64,000 nt of DNA from Aliidongia sp035943795 (GCF_035943795.1 NZ_DASZBY010000005.1:1-64000); one strand, 5' to 3'. Shown: positions 34,466-43,548, counted from the first letter of the stretch. Notes: a model not told the origin generated them from the sequence alone. Program-made: numbers and translations.

Positions 34466-35508
34466 GGGGCGGCCTCCTTCACGCGCGCGAGGCTATGACC
34501 GGAGCCGGGTTGACAGGCGTGGCAGGCCACGACATGGCCATCGGCGGCGCGCGCGAGTTGCGGCTCCCGTTCGGCGCACAGCGTCTCGGCGATTGGGCAA
34601 CGCGTGCGGAAGCGGCAGCCTGAAGGCGGGTCGATCGGGTTCGGCGGATCGCCCGAAAGAGGCGCGATGCTGACGCGCCGGCGCGGATCCATCGGAAGGC
34701 GCGAGGATAGCAGGCCGCGCGTGTAGGGATGCAGGGGCGCCTCGTAGATGCGCCCGACCGGCCCGACCTCGATCGCTTTGCCGAGATACATCACCAGCAC
34801 CCGATCGCTGACGTATTGCACCACGTTGAGATCGTGCGAGATGAAGATGTAGGTCAGGCCGAGGCGTCGTTTCAGCCCTTGAAGCTGATTGAGTACCTGG
34901 GCCTCGACCGATTTGTCGAGGGCGGATACCGCTTCGTCGAGGATCAACAGCCGTGGACCGAGTGCCAGCGCCCGTGCGATGTTGACGCGCTGGCGCTGGC
35001 CGCCAGACAGCTCGTGCGGATATCGCTCGGCGAACATCGCCGGCAGAAGCCCGACCATGTCGAGTACCTCATGGACTCGCCTCTTCGCTTCGGTACGGCC
35101 GCTGCCATTGGCCTTCAGGCCGAAAGCGATCGAATCTTCGATGGTGAGCCGGGGATTGAGTGTCGCGTAGGAATCCTGAAACACCATCTGAACCCGCCGG
35201 CGCAGTGCTCGCGCCGATGGATTGTCGGAACCGCTGCCTTCGAGGACGAAATTGCCGCTGTCAGGCTCGATCAGCCTGATCAGCAGCCGCGCCAGGGTGG
35301 ATTTCCCACAACCTGATTCGCCGACGATGCCCAGCGTCTCGCCGTCATGCACCTCGAACGATACGCCGTCTACCGCTTTTACGTGCCCCTGGACGCGACC
35401 CAGCAGGCCGCCCCTGATGGGGAAGTGTTTGCGCAAGCCGTCGACGCGCAGCAGAGGCTGCACAATCGCGTCCGGTTGGGCGGGCATGGGCCGTAGTTTG
35501 GTCAGCAT
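34459..35508 (-). CDS. Peptide/opine-type ABC transporter ATPase, DppF/OppF-like
   Basis: A 349-residue ATPase. LRKHFPIRGG at the N terminus, Walker A GESGCGKSTLARLL, FQDSYATLNPR Q-loop, signature LSGGQRQRVNIARAL and Walker B LLILDEAVSALD are DppF hallmarks, followed by a Cys-containing C-terminal extension (GCRFRTRCPIAETLC). The ATG at 35508 lies seven bases after the permease stop; the first possible ATG at 35550 would overlap it. It pairs with the DppD-like ATPase to energise the importer. Confidence 0.92.
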   Translation of the reverse strand: MLTKLRPMPAQPDAIVQPLLRVDGLRKHFPIRGGLLGRVQGHVKAVDGVSFEVHDGETLGIVGESGCGKSTLARLLIRLIEPDSGNFVLEGSGSDNPSARALRRRVQMVFQDSYATLNPRLTIEDSIAFGLKANGSGRTEAKRRVHEVLDMVGLLPAMFAERYPHELSGGQRQRVNIARALALGPRLLILDEAVSALDKSVEAQVLNQLQGLKRRLGLTYIFISHDLNVVQYVSDRVLVMYLGKAIEVGPVGRIYEAPLHPYTRGLLSSRLPMDPRRRVSIAPLSGDPPNPIDPPSGCRFRTRCPIAETLCAEREPQLARAADGHVVACHACQPGSGHSLARVKEAAPC

Positions 35509-35515
35509 GGCCACT

Positions 35516-36412
35516 TTACACCTTAACGTCCATGGCGCTGCGCAACCCATCGCTGATGAGGTTCGAGCACATCGATGTGATGAAAATCATGATGCCGGGA
35601 AGCACGGCATTCAGCGGCGCGATATAGATCGACTGCCGGAGCGTATTGAGCATGAGGCCCCACTCCGCTTCTGGAGGCACGACACCGAGCCCGAGAAAAC
35701 TGAGGCCGGATGCGATGATGATCGACACGCTGATCAGGCTGGAGGCGTAGATGAGGATCGGACCGGCGACATTGCTCAGCACGTGGCCGATCACGATCCG
35801 CCAGCCGGTCGCGCCGGTCGCGCGCGCGGCCTCGACATAGTCCTGGCTGCGGATCTGCGTGGTCACGCTTTCGGCGACGCGCGCGAGCGGCGGAACGAAG
35901 ACGAGCGTCAGCGACACCAGGCTATTCACCAGTCCCGCGCCCAGGACCCCCGAAATCGCGACGGCGAGCAAGACCGAGGGAAAGGCGTAGAACACATCGA
36001 TGAGCCGCATGATCGCCATGTTCAGAGCCCCGCCGGCATAGCCGGCAACGATGCCGAGCGCGGCGCCGATGACCGTGGCCAGGAAGACCGGTACGAACCC
36101 CATGAAGAGCGACATCCGCCCGCCATAGATCAGCCTTGAGAGAAGATCGCGGCCCAGTTCGTCGGTGCCCAGCCAATAGTGCCGGTCGCCCACGGCGAGC
36201 AGGCGGTGCGTTATGTTGGTGCGGTAAGGATCCAGTGGTGCCACGAACGGAGCGAAGATTGCCGCGAACAGGATCAGCGAGAGGATCGCGGCGCAGGTCA
36301 GGGTCATCGGGTCGCGCGCAAGCCGCCGCCCCACCGCATGCCAGAAGCTGCGCGAACGGGGCCTGCGCCCCGTCGGTGCCGCATCAAGGACGTCGAACGA
36401 TAGATTTGCCAT
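35516..36412 (-). CDS. Peptide/opine-type ABC transporter permease, DppC-like
   Basis: A 298-residue membrane protein. The start at 36412 (MANLSFDVLD) follows the DppB-like stop by 14 bases; an upstream extension to 36847 only reads the neighbouring permease out of frame. It has the N-terminal helix of the DppC group (AILSLILFAAIFAPFVAPLD), HYWLGTDELGRDLLSRLIYG, and the EAA-type loop YVEAARATGATGWRIVIGHV. It forms the translocation pore with the DppB-like protein. Confidence 0.93.
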   Translation of the reverse strand: MANLSFDVLDAAPTGRRPRSRSFWHAVGRRLARDPMTLTCAAILSLILFAAIFAPFVAPLDPYRTNITHRLLAVGDRHYWLGTDELGRDLLSRLIYGGRMSLFMGFVPVFLATVIGAALGIVAGYAGGALNMAIMRLIDVFYAFPSVLLAVAISGVLGAGLVNSLVSLTLVFVPPLARVAESVTTQIRSQDYVEAARATGATGWRIVIGHVLSNVAGPILIYASSLISVSIIIASGLSFLGLGVVPPEAEWGLMLNTLRQSIYIAPLNAVLPGIMIFITSMCSNLISDGLRSAMDVKV

Positions 36413-36426
36413 GGGAGCAGACCCGC

Positions 36427-37380
36427 TCAGTTGCGCTTGATGCGCGGATCGAAGGCGCTCTGAATGAGGTCGACGATCAGGTTGATGAAGACGAAGAACA
36501 TCGCGAGGACCAGGATCGTGCCCTGCAATACCGGCAAGTCTCGCGTGAAGATCGCCGTGTTCAGGAGAAAGCCCGTGCCCGGCCAGGAGAACACGGTTTC
36601 CACCAGGATCGAGCCGCCCAGCAGCTGCGCCAGTTGGAGGCCGATAATCGCGAGGACGGTCGGTGCGGCGTTCTTGGCGACATGGAGGCAAATGCGCCGC
36701 GGCGACAGGCCTTTGGCATAGAGTGTCTGTATGAAATCTTGTTTGAGCACCTCGGCGACGGTACCGCGCACCGTGCGTGCAATGATGCCGGCCGGGATCA
36801 CGGATAGCGAGATGGCGGGCAGGACCAGGTACTTCAGGCTTTCCCAATCGAATGCGAAGTTCGTCGAACCGCCGGCCCCCATGCCCGTCGCGGGGAGCAC
36901 GCCGAGATTGACGGCGAAGATGACGATCAGGACCATGCCGAGCCAGTAATGCGGCACGCTGACCCCGGCAACCGCCAGCGACGTCACGACGCGATCCCGC
37001 GCCGAGCCGGCGGCATATCCCGCGATCAGTCCGAGCAGCAGCCCGACCGTAAATCCGATGAGGACCGCGGCGACCCCCAGCATCAGGGAATTGAAGACGG
37101 CCGGGCCGATCTCGCCGAGCACGGCGCGGCGCGTCATGATGGAATAGCCGAAATCGCCCGTCACGACATGGGTCAGCCAGGTGAGATACTGGATCGCCAG
37201 CGGCCGATCGAAGCCGTAGAACGATCGGAGAGAGGCGATCGTCTCCGAGCTGGCCCCCTCCGGCATGACTGCGCTGAGCGGATCTCCCGGCGCGAGGTGG
37301 ATCAGTGCAAAACAGACCAGCGAGACGCCGATCGCGATCGGGATCGTGTAGAGCACGCGTCTTAGGAAATAAGTCAGCAT
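36427..37380 (-). CDS. Peptide/opine-type ABC transporter permease, DppB-like
   Basis: A 317-residue membrane protein starting MLTYFLRRVLYTIPIAIGVS, the standard DppB opening, with HLAPGDPL after the first helix and the EAA loop containing TLYAKGLSPRRICLHVAKNA. About six membrane segments. It lies 18 bases after the binding-protein gene and 14 bases before the DppC-like gene on the minus strand. Confidence 0.93.
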   Translation of the reverse strand: MLTYFLRRVLYTIPIAIGVSLVCFALIHLAPGDPLSAVMPEGASSETIASLRSFYGFDRPLAIQYLTWLTHVVTGDFGYSIMTRRAVLGEIGPAVFNSLMLGVAAVLIGFTVGLLLGLIAGYAAGSARDRVVTSLAVAGVSVPHYWLGMVLIVIFAVNLGVLPATGMGAGGSTNFAFDWESLKYLVLPAISLSVIPAGIIARTVRGTVAEVLKQDFIQTLYAKGLSPRRICLHVAKNAAPTVLAIIGLQLAQLLGGSILVETVFSWPGTGFLLNTAIFTRDLPVLQGTILVLAMFFVFINLIVDLIQSAFDPRIKRN

Positions 37381-37398
37381 CGTCTTTCTCCAGGGCCG

Positions 37399-39003
37399 CT
37401 ACTGGATTTCGACGGGCGTGAGATCCTGCAGCCAGCTTTGCGCCGGGACGAAACCCTTCACCTTCGGTGAGAGCGCCCGTGGGCCCAGATCATGGACGAC
37501 CCAGATCCACATCGCTTGATCGACGATGCGGCTGTGGAGTTCCGCCAGAATTTTCGTCTGCTCCACCGGATCGAAGGTCGTCTGCGCGGCTCTTGCGAGT
37601 TCGTCGGACTTCGGATCGTTGTAGCGGCCCCAGTTGAAACCCGTCGGCACCGGTTCGTATGAGGCCGCGGCCTTGATCAGCGCGAAATCGGGGTCGCCGA
37701 AGCTCCAGCTGTTGTTCACGCCATCGATGCCTTTGTTTTCCGGCGCCCATGCGCCGGCACGGCGGCGAGCTCTCAACGCCTCCCAGTCCATCACCACGAA
37801 CTCGAGCTCTATCCCGACATCGTGGAAGTTCTCCTTGATGAACTCACTCATCGGCAACGGCAGCATCTGACCGGACCCCGACGGAGCGATGACGAACTTG
37901 ATCTTGACCGGGTTCTTCTCGCTATAGCCGGCTTCGGCTAGCAGTCTCTTCGCCTCTTCCGGATCGTACCTGATGTCGAAGCTCGGCTTTCCGAACCAAG
38001 GGTGGCCTGGATACACCATGCCCTTCGCCGGTATCGCGAGACCGCCGAGCAACTTCACCAGTCCGTCCCGATCGATCGCCAGGTTGGCGGCCTTCCGGAC
38101 CCGGACGTCCTTGAACGGCGAATTGTCCATCAAGCTGATCTGGAATGGCCAGACGTGCGGGTAGACATTGGTGACGATATTCATCCCGGACTGCTTCAGG
38201 CGCGGAATGGCATCAGGCGGCGGCGCCTCGATCCAATCGACCTGACCCGACAACAAGGCCGCAACCCGCGTGTTCGGATCGGGCATCGGCAGCAGCACGA
38301 GCCTGTCGGACTTCGGGATCCGCTTGGGATTCCAATAGTCCGCGTTACGCACCAGTTCGACACGCTCGTGGGGAACGAACTTGTCGACCTTCCACGGCCC
38401 CGTTCCCGATGGCTGAAAGGCCACCTTGTTCCAGTCATGACCGAGTTCTTCCCAGCGCTTTGGGCTGGAAAAGAAGAGGTTCACCAAATTGTAGGGCAGG
38501 ACGGAATCCGGCGTTTTCGTTCTGATCTCGACGGTCAGGTCATCGATCTTCGCCCAACTGGCGATGCCGCCGTCGTCCTGCGAGGCCTGCACCGACTGGG
38601 CCTGATCGAACTGCGGCGCATCGCGCTTCAGCAGCTTGTCGAAGTTCCAGACGACGGCATCGGCATTGAAGTCCGACCCGTCATGAAACTTGACCCCGCG
38701 CCTCAACTTGAACAGCCATTTGGTCTTGTCGGCCGCGTCGACCGTCCAGCTTTCGGCCAGCCCCGGAACGAGCGCCGCCGCCTTGTCGGCGCTGGAAAGA
38801 TCCCAGTTGACCAGCCCGTCATAGACCGTCCCGCCCATGAAGCGCAGGCCTTCCGTGCCCTGGCTCGGCTGGCCCGTCGTCAGCGGCACGTCGGCCACCG
38901 TCATGGCGACCCGCAGCACTTTCTCAGCCAGCGCCGGCGACGCCAGTGGCATCGTGCCGAGCACGACAGCGAGCGCAAGTTTCCTGACAAGCTTCGAACT
39001 CAT
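37399..39003 (-). CDS. Peptide/opine-type ABC transporter substrate-binding protein
   Basis: A 534-residue periplasmic protein of the family 5 (DppA/OppA) type. Signal peptide LALAVVLGTMPLASPALAEK. Family landmarks include LVPGLAESWTVDA, KWLFKLRRGVKFHDGSDFNA and GTGPWKVDKFVPHERVELVR. It is the first gene of the importer operon. An exact sigma-54 box lies about 143 bases upstream and a cluster of TGTC-N9-GACA-like dyads beyond it. The ligand is unknown; the divergent amidase gene suggests an amide or peptide-like compound. Confidence 0.93.
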   Translation of the reverse strand: MSSKLVRKLALAVVLGTMPLASPALAEKVLRVAMTVADVPLTTGQPSQGTEGLRFMGGTVYDGLVNWDLSSADKAAALVPGLAESWTVDAADKTKWLFKLRRGVKFHDGSDFNADAVVWNFDKLLKRDAPQFDQAQSVQASQDDGGIASWAKIDDLTVEIRTKTPDSVLPYNLVNLFFSSPKRWEELGHDWNKVAFQPSGTGPWKVDKFVPHERVELVRNADYWNPKRIPKSDRLVLLPMPDPNTRVAALLSGQVDWIEAPPPDAIPRLKQSGMNIVTNVYPHVWPFQISLMDNSPFKDVRVRKAANLAIDRDGLVKLLGGLAIPAKGMVYPGHPWFGKPSFDIRYDPEEAKRLLAEAGYSEKNPVKIKFVIAPSGSGQMLPLPMSEFIKENFHDVGIELEFVVMDWEALRARRRAGAWAPENKGIDGVNNSWSFGDPDFALIKAAASYEPVPTGFNWGRYNDPKSDELARAAQTTFDPVEQTKILAELHSRIVDQAMWIWVVHDLGPRALSPKVKGFVPAQSWLQDLTPVEIQ

Positions 39004-39146
39004 TTTTCCTCCCCCTGATTTTGGTTGTCTTGCCCTTATTGGCGTCGGGCTTTGTCTGCTTCGTCAACGTCGCGTCGGCTCGATGTTTCCGGTTTCAGCC
39101 GGCGCCTCCGTTTGAGATTTGCTCTCCTGCATCGATCAAGGCCAGC

Positions 39147-39162
39147 CGCAAGCCTCGTGCCA
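39147..39162 (-). promoter_or_regulatory. Sigma-54 promoter of the ABC importer operon
   Basis: On the minus strand: TGGCACG-AGGC-TTGCG, an exact match to TGGCACG-N4-TTGC with correct spacing. Expected transcript start near 39136, giving a leader of about 133 bases before the binding-protein gene. Confidence 0.8.
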
Positions 39163-39200
39163 GCCCGACCACGACGCCAAGGTCGAGAACAAACCATATC

Positions 39201-39273
39201 TGTCAATGAGTTGCACAAAGCGGGGCAACGCCTGGGGCTGTCGCTGCCGACAACACTGTCCTTGCTGGCGACA
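39201..39273. promoter_or_regulatory. Cluster of three enhancer-like dyads
   Basis: An exact dyad TGTCCTTGCTGGCGACA lies at 39257-39273. Two single-mismatch relatives are at 39201-39217 (TGTC-N9-CACA) and 39239-39255 (TGTC-N9-AACA; the latter also reads TGTC-N6-GACA). The cluster lies between the two outward-facing sigma-54 promoters, about 40-110 bases from the minus one and 130-200 from the plus one, so it could serve both. Confidence 0.6.
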
Positions 39274-39399
39274 CTTTGCCAGACTAACTGATGAGGGGCA
39301 CAGCCATGCGAATCATCGCTGAGGATGGGGCGCCGCCAGCGATATGGGCCGCACGCTTTCTCGGCGAAAAAGGCGTCGTGCCCCCTCGCAGTCGACAGG

Positions 39400-39415
39400 T
39401 GGCACGGCCCTTGCC
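39400..39415 (+). promoter_or_regulatory. Sigma-54 promoter of the amidase gene
   Basis: TGGCACG-GCCC-TTGCC is an exact match to TGGCACG-N4-TTGC with correct GG-to-GC spacing. Expected transcript start near 39427, about 197 bases before the amidase ATG, an unusually long leader. Confidence 0.78.
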
Positions 39416-39623
39416 TTAGAGCAGCCGTGATCGGCCGCGAGGACATCCCTCGAAGCAGATCGCGCGCAACCAGGACGGTTGAGCCGCCAAAGTTCGTATC
39501 GATCTCAAACGGGTATATTGCCGAACGCGATTAAGACAGTGCTTGCCCGCTCCGGCCAACCCTCCACGTCTCGGGGCATCTGCCAAACCACCGATTAGAC
39601 ACGGACCTCGAGGATTCAAAGTC

Positions 39624-40964
39624 ATGACGAGCACGTCCACGAAATTGGAACCCTGCTTCCTTACCGCAGCCGAGGCGGCAGCGAAGATCAAAGCATGCAC
39701 CCTCACCAGCGAAGCTCTGGTCCGTTCGTGTCTCGATCGCATCGCGGCGCGCGACGCTGATGTCAAGGCGTGGCTGTATCTCGATCCGGATTACGCTGTG
39801 CGCCAGGCCCGGGAGATCGACAAACGCCCGGCAACCCATCCTCTCCATGGCCTGCCGTTCGGCGTGAAGGACGTGATGGACACGGCGGATATGCCAACGA
39901 CGCAAAATTCCGGCTTCTACCAGGGCCACCGGCCGACGAAGGACGCGGCCTGTGTGGCGATCGTGCGTCAGCGGGGTTCCGTCGTGCTGGGGAAAACGGA
40001 CACGGTCGAATACGCCTCGAACGGCCGCAGGGCGGCGACGCGGAACCCGTACAACCTCGCCCACACGCCCGGTGGCTCTTCATCGGGTTCCGGTGCCGCG
40101 GTCGGCGATTTCCAGGTGCCGCTCGCCTTCGGAACGCAGACCGCCGGTTCGCACATCCGGCCGGCCTCCTTCAATGGCATCTACGGCCTCAAGCCGACTT
40201 GGGGTATTGTCAGCCGCGAAGGCTTCAAGCAATTCTCGGTGTCGCTCGACACGGTCGGATGGTATGGCCGCGGCGTCGACGACCTGGCGCTCGTGGCCTC
40301 GGCCTTCGAACTGGAGGGCATGGGCGACACCGTGGCGGCAGAGGCCTCGAGCCTCCGCGTCGCCTATTGCGAAACGCCGTTTTGGGACAAGGCGGAGGCG
40401 GCGACCCACCAGGCCATGGAGACCGCCGCTCACCGCCTCGAGAAGGCAGGGGCGACGATCATCCCGCTTCGCTTGTCGCCGGCTTTCGCCCGCTTGCACG
40501 ATGCGCAGATGACCGTGATGCATGGCGAGGGCCGGTGGGCTTTCCTGCCGGAGTATCTGGTCCAGAAGGGCGACCTTCAGTCCGAATTGCTTCTCACCGC
40601 GACCGGTCAGCGTGGTGTGACGCCGCAATCCATGATCGCCGCCTATGACCTCGCCGCCTCGTGCCGGCGTGAATTCGATGCTCTCTTCGGAGACTTCGAC
40701 GTCGTGCTCACCCCGGCCGCGGCTGGCGAGGCGCCAGCAGGGGTGAATTTCGTCGGAGACTACGTGTTCAACGGGTTTTGGACGCTGCTGCACGTGCCTT
40801 GCCTGGCCATCCCGACGACGACGGGCTCGCAGGGCCTGCCGGTCGGGATCCAGCTCGTGGGGCCGCGCATGAGCGATGCGCGGTTGATTGCCATCGCCCG
40901 GGCGCTCGCGCCCGTCATCGATACCGAGGCGGAAGAGCGTTTGTTCCGGCTCCGTGCGGCCTAG
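39624..40964 (+). CDS. Amidase-signature hydrolase
   Basis: A 446-residue amidase-signature enzyme that would cleave a C-N amide bond. The Ser-cisSer-Lys triad is visible: Lys82 in GVKDVMDT, the Ser-rich loop GGSSSGSGAAV at about 151-160, and nucleophile Ser176 in GTQTAGSHIRP. The ATG at 39624 has GAGGA upstream and gives a standard N terminus (FLTAAEAAAKIKACTLTSEA); a longer in-frame reading from 39543 lacks support. No signal peptide. It is divergent from the importer operon, so it probably releases a carboxylic acid from the imported amide. Confidence 0.88.
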   Translation: MTSTSTKLEPCFLTAAEAAAKIKACTLTSEALVRSCLDRIAARDADVKAWLYLDPDYAVRQAREIDKRPATHPLHGLPFGVKDVMDTADMPTTQNSGFYQGHRPTKDAACVAIVRQRGSVVLGKTDTVEYASNGRRAATRNPYNLAHTPGGSSSGSGAAVGDFQVPLAFGTQTAGSHIRPASFNGIYGLKPTWGIVSREGFKQFSVSLDTVGWYGRGVDDLALVASAFELEGMGDTVAAEASSLRVAYCETPFWDKAEAATHQAMETAAHRLEKAGATIIPLRLSPAFARLHDAQMTVMHGEGRWAFLPEYLVQKGDLQSELLLTATGQRGVTPQSMIAAYDLAASCRREFDALFGDFDVVLTPAAAGEAPAGVNFVGDYVFNGFWTLLHVPCLAIPTTTGSQGLPVGIQLVGPRMSDARLIAIARALAPVIDTEAEERLFRLRAA

Positions 40965-41067
40965 AAATTCTGCCGCATCGGGACGACGAGGCCGGACCGG
41001 CGATTGCGCTCTGTCTTAGAGAGGCGGGATCGCCGGCCGTAGCACCCGTTGCTCGCGTGCCCGATCG

Positions 41068-41448
41068 CTACGGGCGTGCGGCGATCAGGCCGATCTCGAC
41101 GCTGGCCCCCAGCGGCAGGGCGGCGACCCCTATGGTCGTGCGGGCCGGGAATGGTTTCGAGAACTGGCGTTCGTAAACCGCATTCATCGCCGAGAAATCA
41201 TTCATGTCGGTCAGATAGACCGAACACGAAACGACGTCGTCAGGAGTGAGCCCGCTCTCTGCCAACACGGCGAAGAGGTTGCGCATGCACTGCGCGGTTT
41301 GCGCGCCGATGTCGCCTTCGACCAATCTGCCCGTCGCCGAGTCGAGTGGTGTCTGGCCGGAAAGATGGACGAAGCCGTTGGCCTCGACGGCGTGGGAATA
41401 GGCACCGACGGCGGTGGCGCTCTTGGCGGAATAGGCTTTGCGGGGCAT
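41068..41448 (-). CDS. RidA (YjgF/YER057c/UK114) family protein
   Basis: A 126-residue protein, the normal RidA length, MPRKAYSAKSATAVGAYSHA, with the conserved Arg103 and C-terminal block PARTTIGVAALPLGASVEIG. RidA proteins hydrolyse reactive enamines or imines; catabolic-cluster members may act on pathway intermediates. The start has a poor ribosome site, and longer in-frame readings upstream lack similarity. It lies 118 bases downstream of the hydrolase gene on the same strand and could share its transcript. Confidence 0.87.
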   Translation of the reverse strand: MPRKAYSAKSATAVGAYSHAVEANGFVHLSGQTPLDSATGRLVEGDIGAQTAQCMRNLFAVLAESGLTPDDVVSCSVYLTDMNDFSAMNAVYERQFSKPFPARTTIGVAALPLGASVEIGLIAARP

Positions 41449-41566
41449 GGAGGGATGTCCTGTCGAAGAGGGGCCGCGGAGTTGAACATCCGGATGGCGC
41501 GGCGGGCAACCGGCGTGATCGATCCGAGGGGGATTAATCCCGACGACTGCGCTCACCGGGCTGTAA

Positions 41567-42358
41567 TCAACGAAGAAAGCCAAGGACCGCATCGAGGAAT
41601 TCGTCCGGGTACTCGACGTTCGACAGGTGAACCGCGGGCAGGACGACGAGCCTCGCGCCGGGTACCGCCGCGGCGATGAGCTCGCTGTGGCTGAGGGCCG
41701 TGACCGTGTCGTGCTGCCCGGCAATCACCAGCGTCGGCCGCGAAATCAGCGCGATCGTCCGGCTCAGGTCCATATCGCGGACGGCCGCGAACAATCCTGC
41801 CAGGCCATGCCGGTCTATGGTCCGCAACATGGTCCGGAATTTCTCGATGACCGGCCCATTTGCCGCCAGCCACTGTGCGGGAAACCAATTGGCCAGGAAC
41901 ATTTCGGCCATTTCCGACATGTCCGGCGCTTGCAGCACGGCGGCAATGCGATCGTCAAATGCCTTGGCCGGCCCGAGATGGGCCGAGGTGTTGCTGAGGA
42001 CGAGGCGGTCGATCCGCTCGGGCGCATGGATGGCAAGCCATTGCCCGACGAAGCCGCCCAGCGACAGGCCGAGGAAATGCACGCGTTCGATGTTCAGGGC
42101 ATCGAGCAGTTCGATCACGTCGCGACCGAGACGGTCCAATGAATAGGCGCCGACCGGAACGCTCGACGATCCGTGGCCGCGATAATCGTAGCGCAAGACC
42201 CGAAAATGCTGGGACAGAGCCTCGATCTCGCCATCCCACATGTGCAGCGTGGTGCCGATGGAGTTCGCCAGCACCAGCACGGGCTTGTCCGCATCGCCGT
42301 CGATGCGGTTGGCGATCCGCGTGCCATCTCCGACGGTAACGAAATTCAGTTCGCTCAT
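41567..42358 (-). CDS. Alpha/beta hydrolase, 3-oxoadipate enol-lactonase-like
   Basis: A 263-residue hydrolase of the PcaD group. MSELNFVTVGDGTRIANRID leads into the oxyanion segment LANSIGTTLHMWD; the nucleophile elbow GLSLGG has Ser99; YRGHGSS and the C-terminal PAVHLSNVE (catalytic His) follow. Enol-lactonases open a lactone to 3-oxoadipate, but relatives hydrolyse other esters and lactones. No other protocatechuate-branch genes are nearby, so the true substrate is probably a pathway-specific lactone or ester. Divergent from a LysR gene. Confidence 0.83.
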   Translation of the reverse strand: MSELNFVTVGDGTRIANRIDGDADKPVLVLANSIGTTLHMWDGEIEALSQHFRVLRYDYRGHGSSSVPVGAYSLDRLGRDVIELLDALNIERVHFLGLSLGGFVGQWLAIHAPERIDRLVLSNTSAHLGPAKAFDDRIAAVLQAPDMSEMAEMFLANWFPAQWLAANGPVIEKFRTMLRTIDRHGLAGLFAAVRDMDLSRTIALISRPTLVIAGQHDTVTALSHSELIAAAVPGARLVVLPAVHLSNVEYPDEFLDAVLGFLR

Positions 42359-42431
42359 AGGAAGAGCCTCTTCTTGGGACGGGAGAACGATTGGTAGTGA
42401 GGGAGTGTTTGTGATGATATTACAAAGATCG

Positions 42432-42444
42432 GACAATCATTGTC
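42432..42444. promoter_or_regulatory. Palindrome GACAATCATTGTC in the hydrolase/LysR divergent gap
   Basis: A perfect 13-base inverted repeat (GACAAT-C-ATTGTC) lies 12 bases before the LysR start and 74 bases before the hydrolase start. This position suits a LysR autoregulatory site. The half-sites resemble those of the sigma-54 enhancer dyads, but in the opposite arrangement, so I do not assign it to that activator. Confidence 0.4.
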
Positions 42445-42456
42445 GCAGAAGCTGAC

Positions 42457-43383
42457 ATGGCCGAATTCACTTTGCATGACCTGCAGTGCTTTGATGCGGT
42501 CGTCCGCTGCGGCGGCTTCCAGCCCGCTGCGGCATTGCTGCATCGCTCGCATCCGTCGGTGTTCGCCGCCGTCGCAAAGCTGGAACGGCAACTCGATCTC
42601 GTCCTGTTCGATCGCAGCGGCTATCGCGTGCGCGCCACCGCGGCGGGGCTTTCGTTCCATCGCCGCGCACAATCGCTGCTACGCGAGCTCGACGGCCTGC
42701 GCACCCATGCCGCGCAGCTGGCAATGGGCGTGGAAAGCGAGATGCATGTCGTCATCGGCGACCTGTGCCCGCGACCGCAAGTGCTGGGGATGCTCGGAAG
42801 GTTCTTCGCTCGCTGCCCGGCCACACGCCTGCATTTGCACCTGGAAGCGGTGGGAGGGCCCTGGGAGCGTCTTTTCGACGACGAGGCTGATCTGATCCTG
42901 CATTGGATCGACAAGAGCGATTCTCGCGTGGAATGGCTCGACCTCTGCAAGGTCCCGTTCATCCCCGTCGTGGCACCGGGATTTCTACCCGAGACCGTTA
43001 AACGGCCGGTCACGCCGGATCAGATGCGGGAATTCACCCAATGCATCATTCGCGATACCGCTCGTCATCTGACGCAGCAGGATTACTTCATGATCGAAGG
43101 GGCGCCGCAATGCATGGTGGCCGACCAGAACATGAAGAAGGAAATTATCGTGCAGGGCCTGGGGTGGGGCCATATGCCCCGATTCCTGATCGAGCAGGAG
43201 ATGCGCGATGGACGCCTGCAATCCATCGCCAGCCGCCATCTTCCGGGCCAAACCCAGGAACTGGTGGTCGCCCGCCGTCGCGATCGGCCGCACGGGCCGA
43301 TCGCGAATCGCTTGTGGGACCATATCCAGCAAGAGGCGGCATCGCTGCGCCACTCCCTCATCCTGCAGAACCGGGCGCAATGA
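42457..43383 (+). CDS. LysR-family transcriptional regulator
   Basis: A 308-residue regulator with the N-terminal HTH MAEFTLHDLQCFDAVVRCGG followed by FQPAAALLHRSHPSVFAAVA, and an effector domain with HVVIGDLCPRPQVLGMLGRF. It is divergent from the hydrolase/RidA genes and is the likely local regulator of them. The acyl-CoA operon begins 320 bases downstream from its own sigma-54 promoter, so the LysR gene is probably a separate unit. Confidence 0.9.
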   Translation: MAEFTLHDLQCFDAVVRCGGFQPAAALLHRSHPSVFAAVAKLERQLDLVLFDRSGYRVRATAAGLSFHRRAQSLLRELDGLRTHAAQLAMGVESEMHVVIGDLCPRPQVLGMLGRFFARCPATRLHLHLEAVGGPWERLFDDEADLILHWIDKSDSRVEWLDLCKVPFIPVVAPGFLPETVKRPVTPDQMREFTQCIIRDTARHLTQQDYFMIEGAPQCMVADQNMKKEIIVQGLGWGHMPRFLIEQEMRDGRLQSIASRHLPGQTQELVVARRRDRPHGPIANRLWDHIQQEAASLRHSLILQNRAQ

Positions 43384-43548
43384 ATGAGGCCCTGCCGACC
43401 AGGGTGAGGCCTTCGTTCCGGTCATCAGCCCTGCCGCCTGATGTCCTCGGGCGCCGAAGCCTGGCCTGATCCTCGATCTGGCGCGAAGCGTCCATCGCGC
43501 CACCGGGAGCACCTGCTTGCCCGACGAGGGACCCCAGGCCAGGCAATC

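Larger units (their letters stand above)
39004..39623. other. Divergent control region between the importer operon and the amidase gene
   Basis: A 620-base gap without a credible gene. It carries two exact sigma-54 promoters facing outwards (39147-39162 minus, 39400-39415 plus) and three enhancer-like dyads between them (39201-39273). Short reading frames here have no family resemblance. The amidase leader would be about 197 bases long. Confidence 0.7.
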
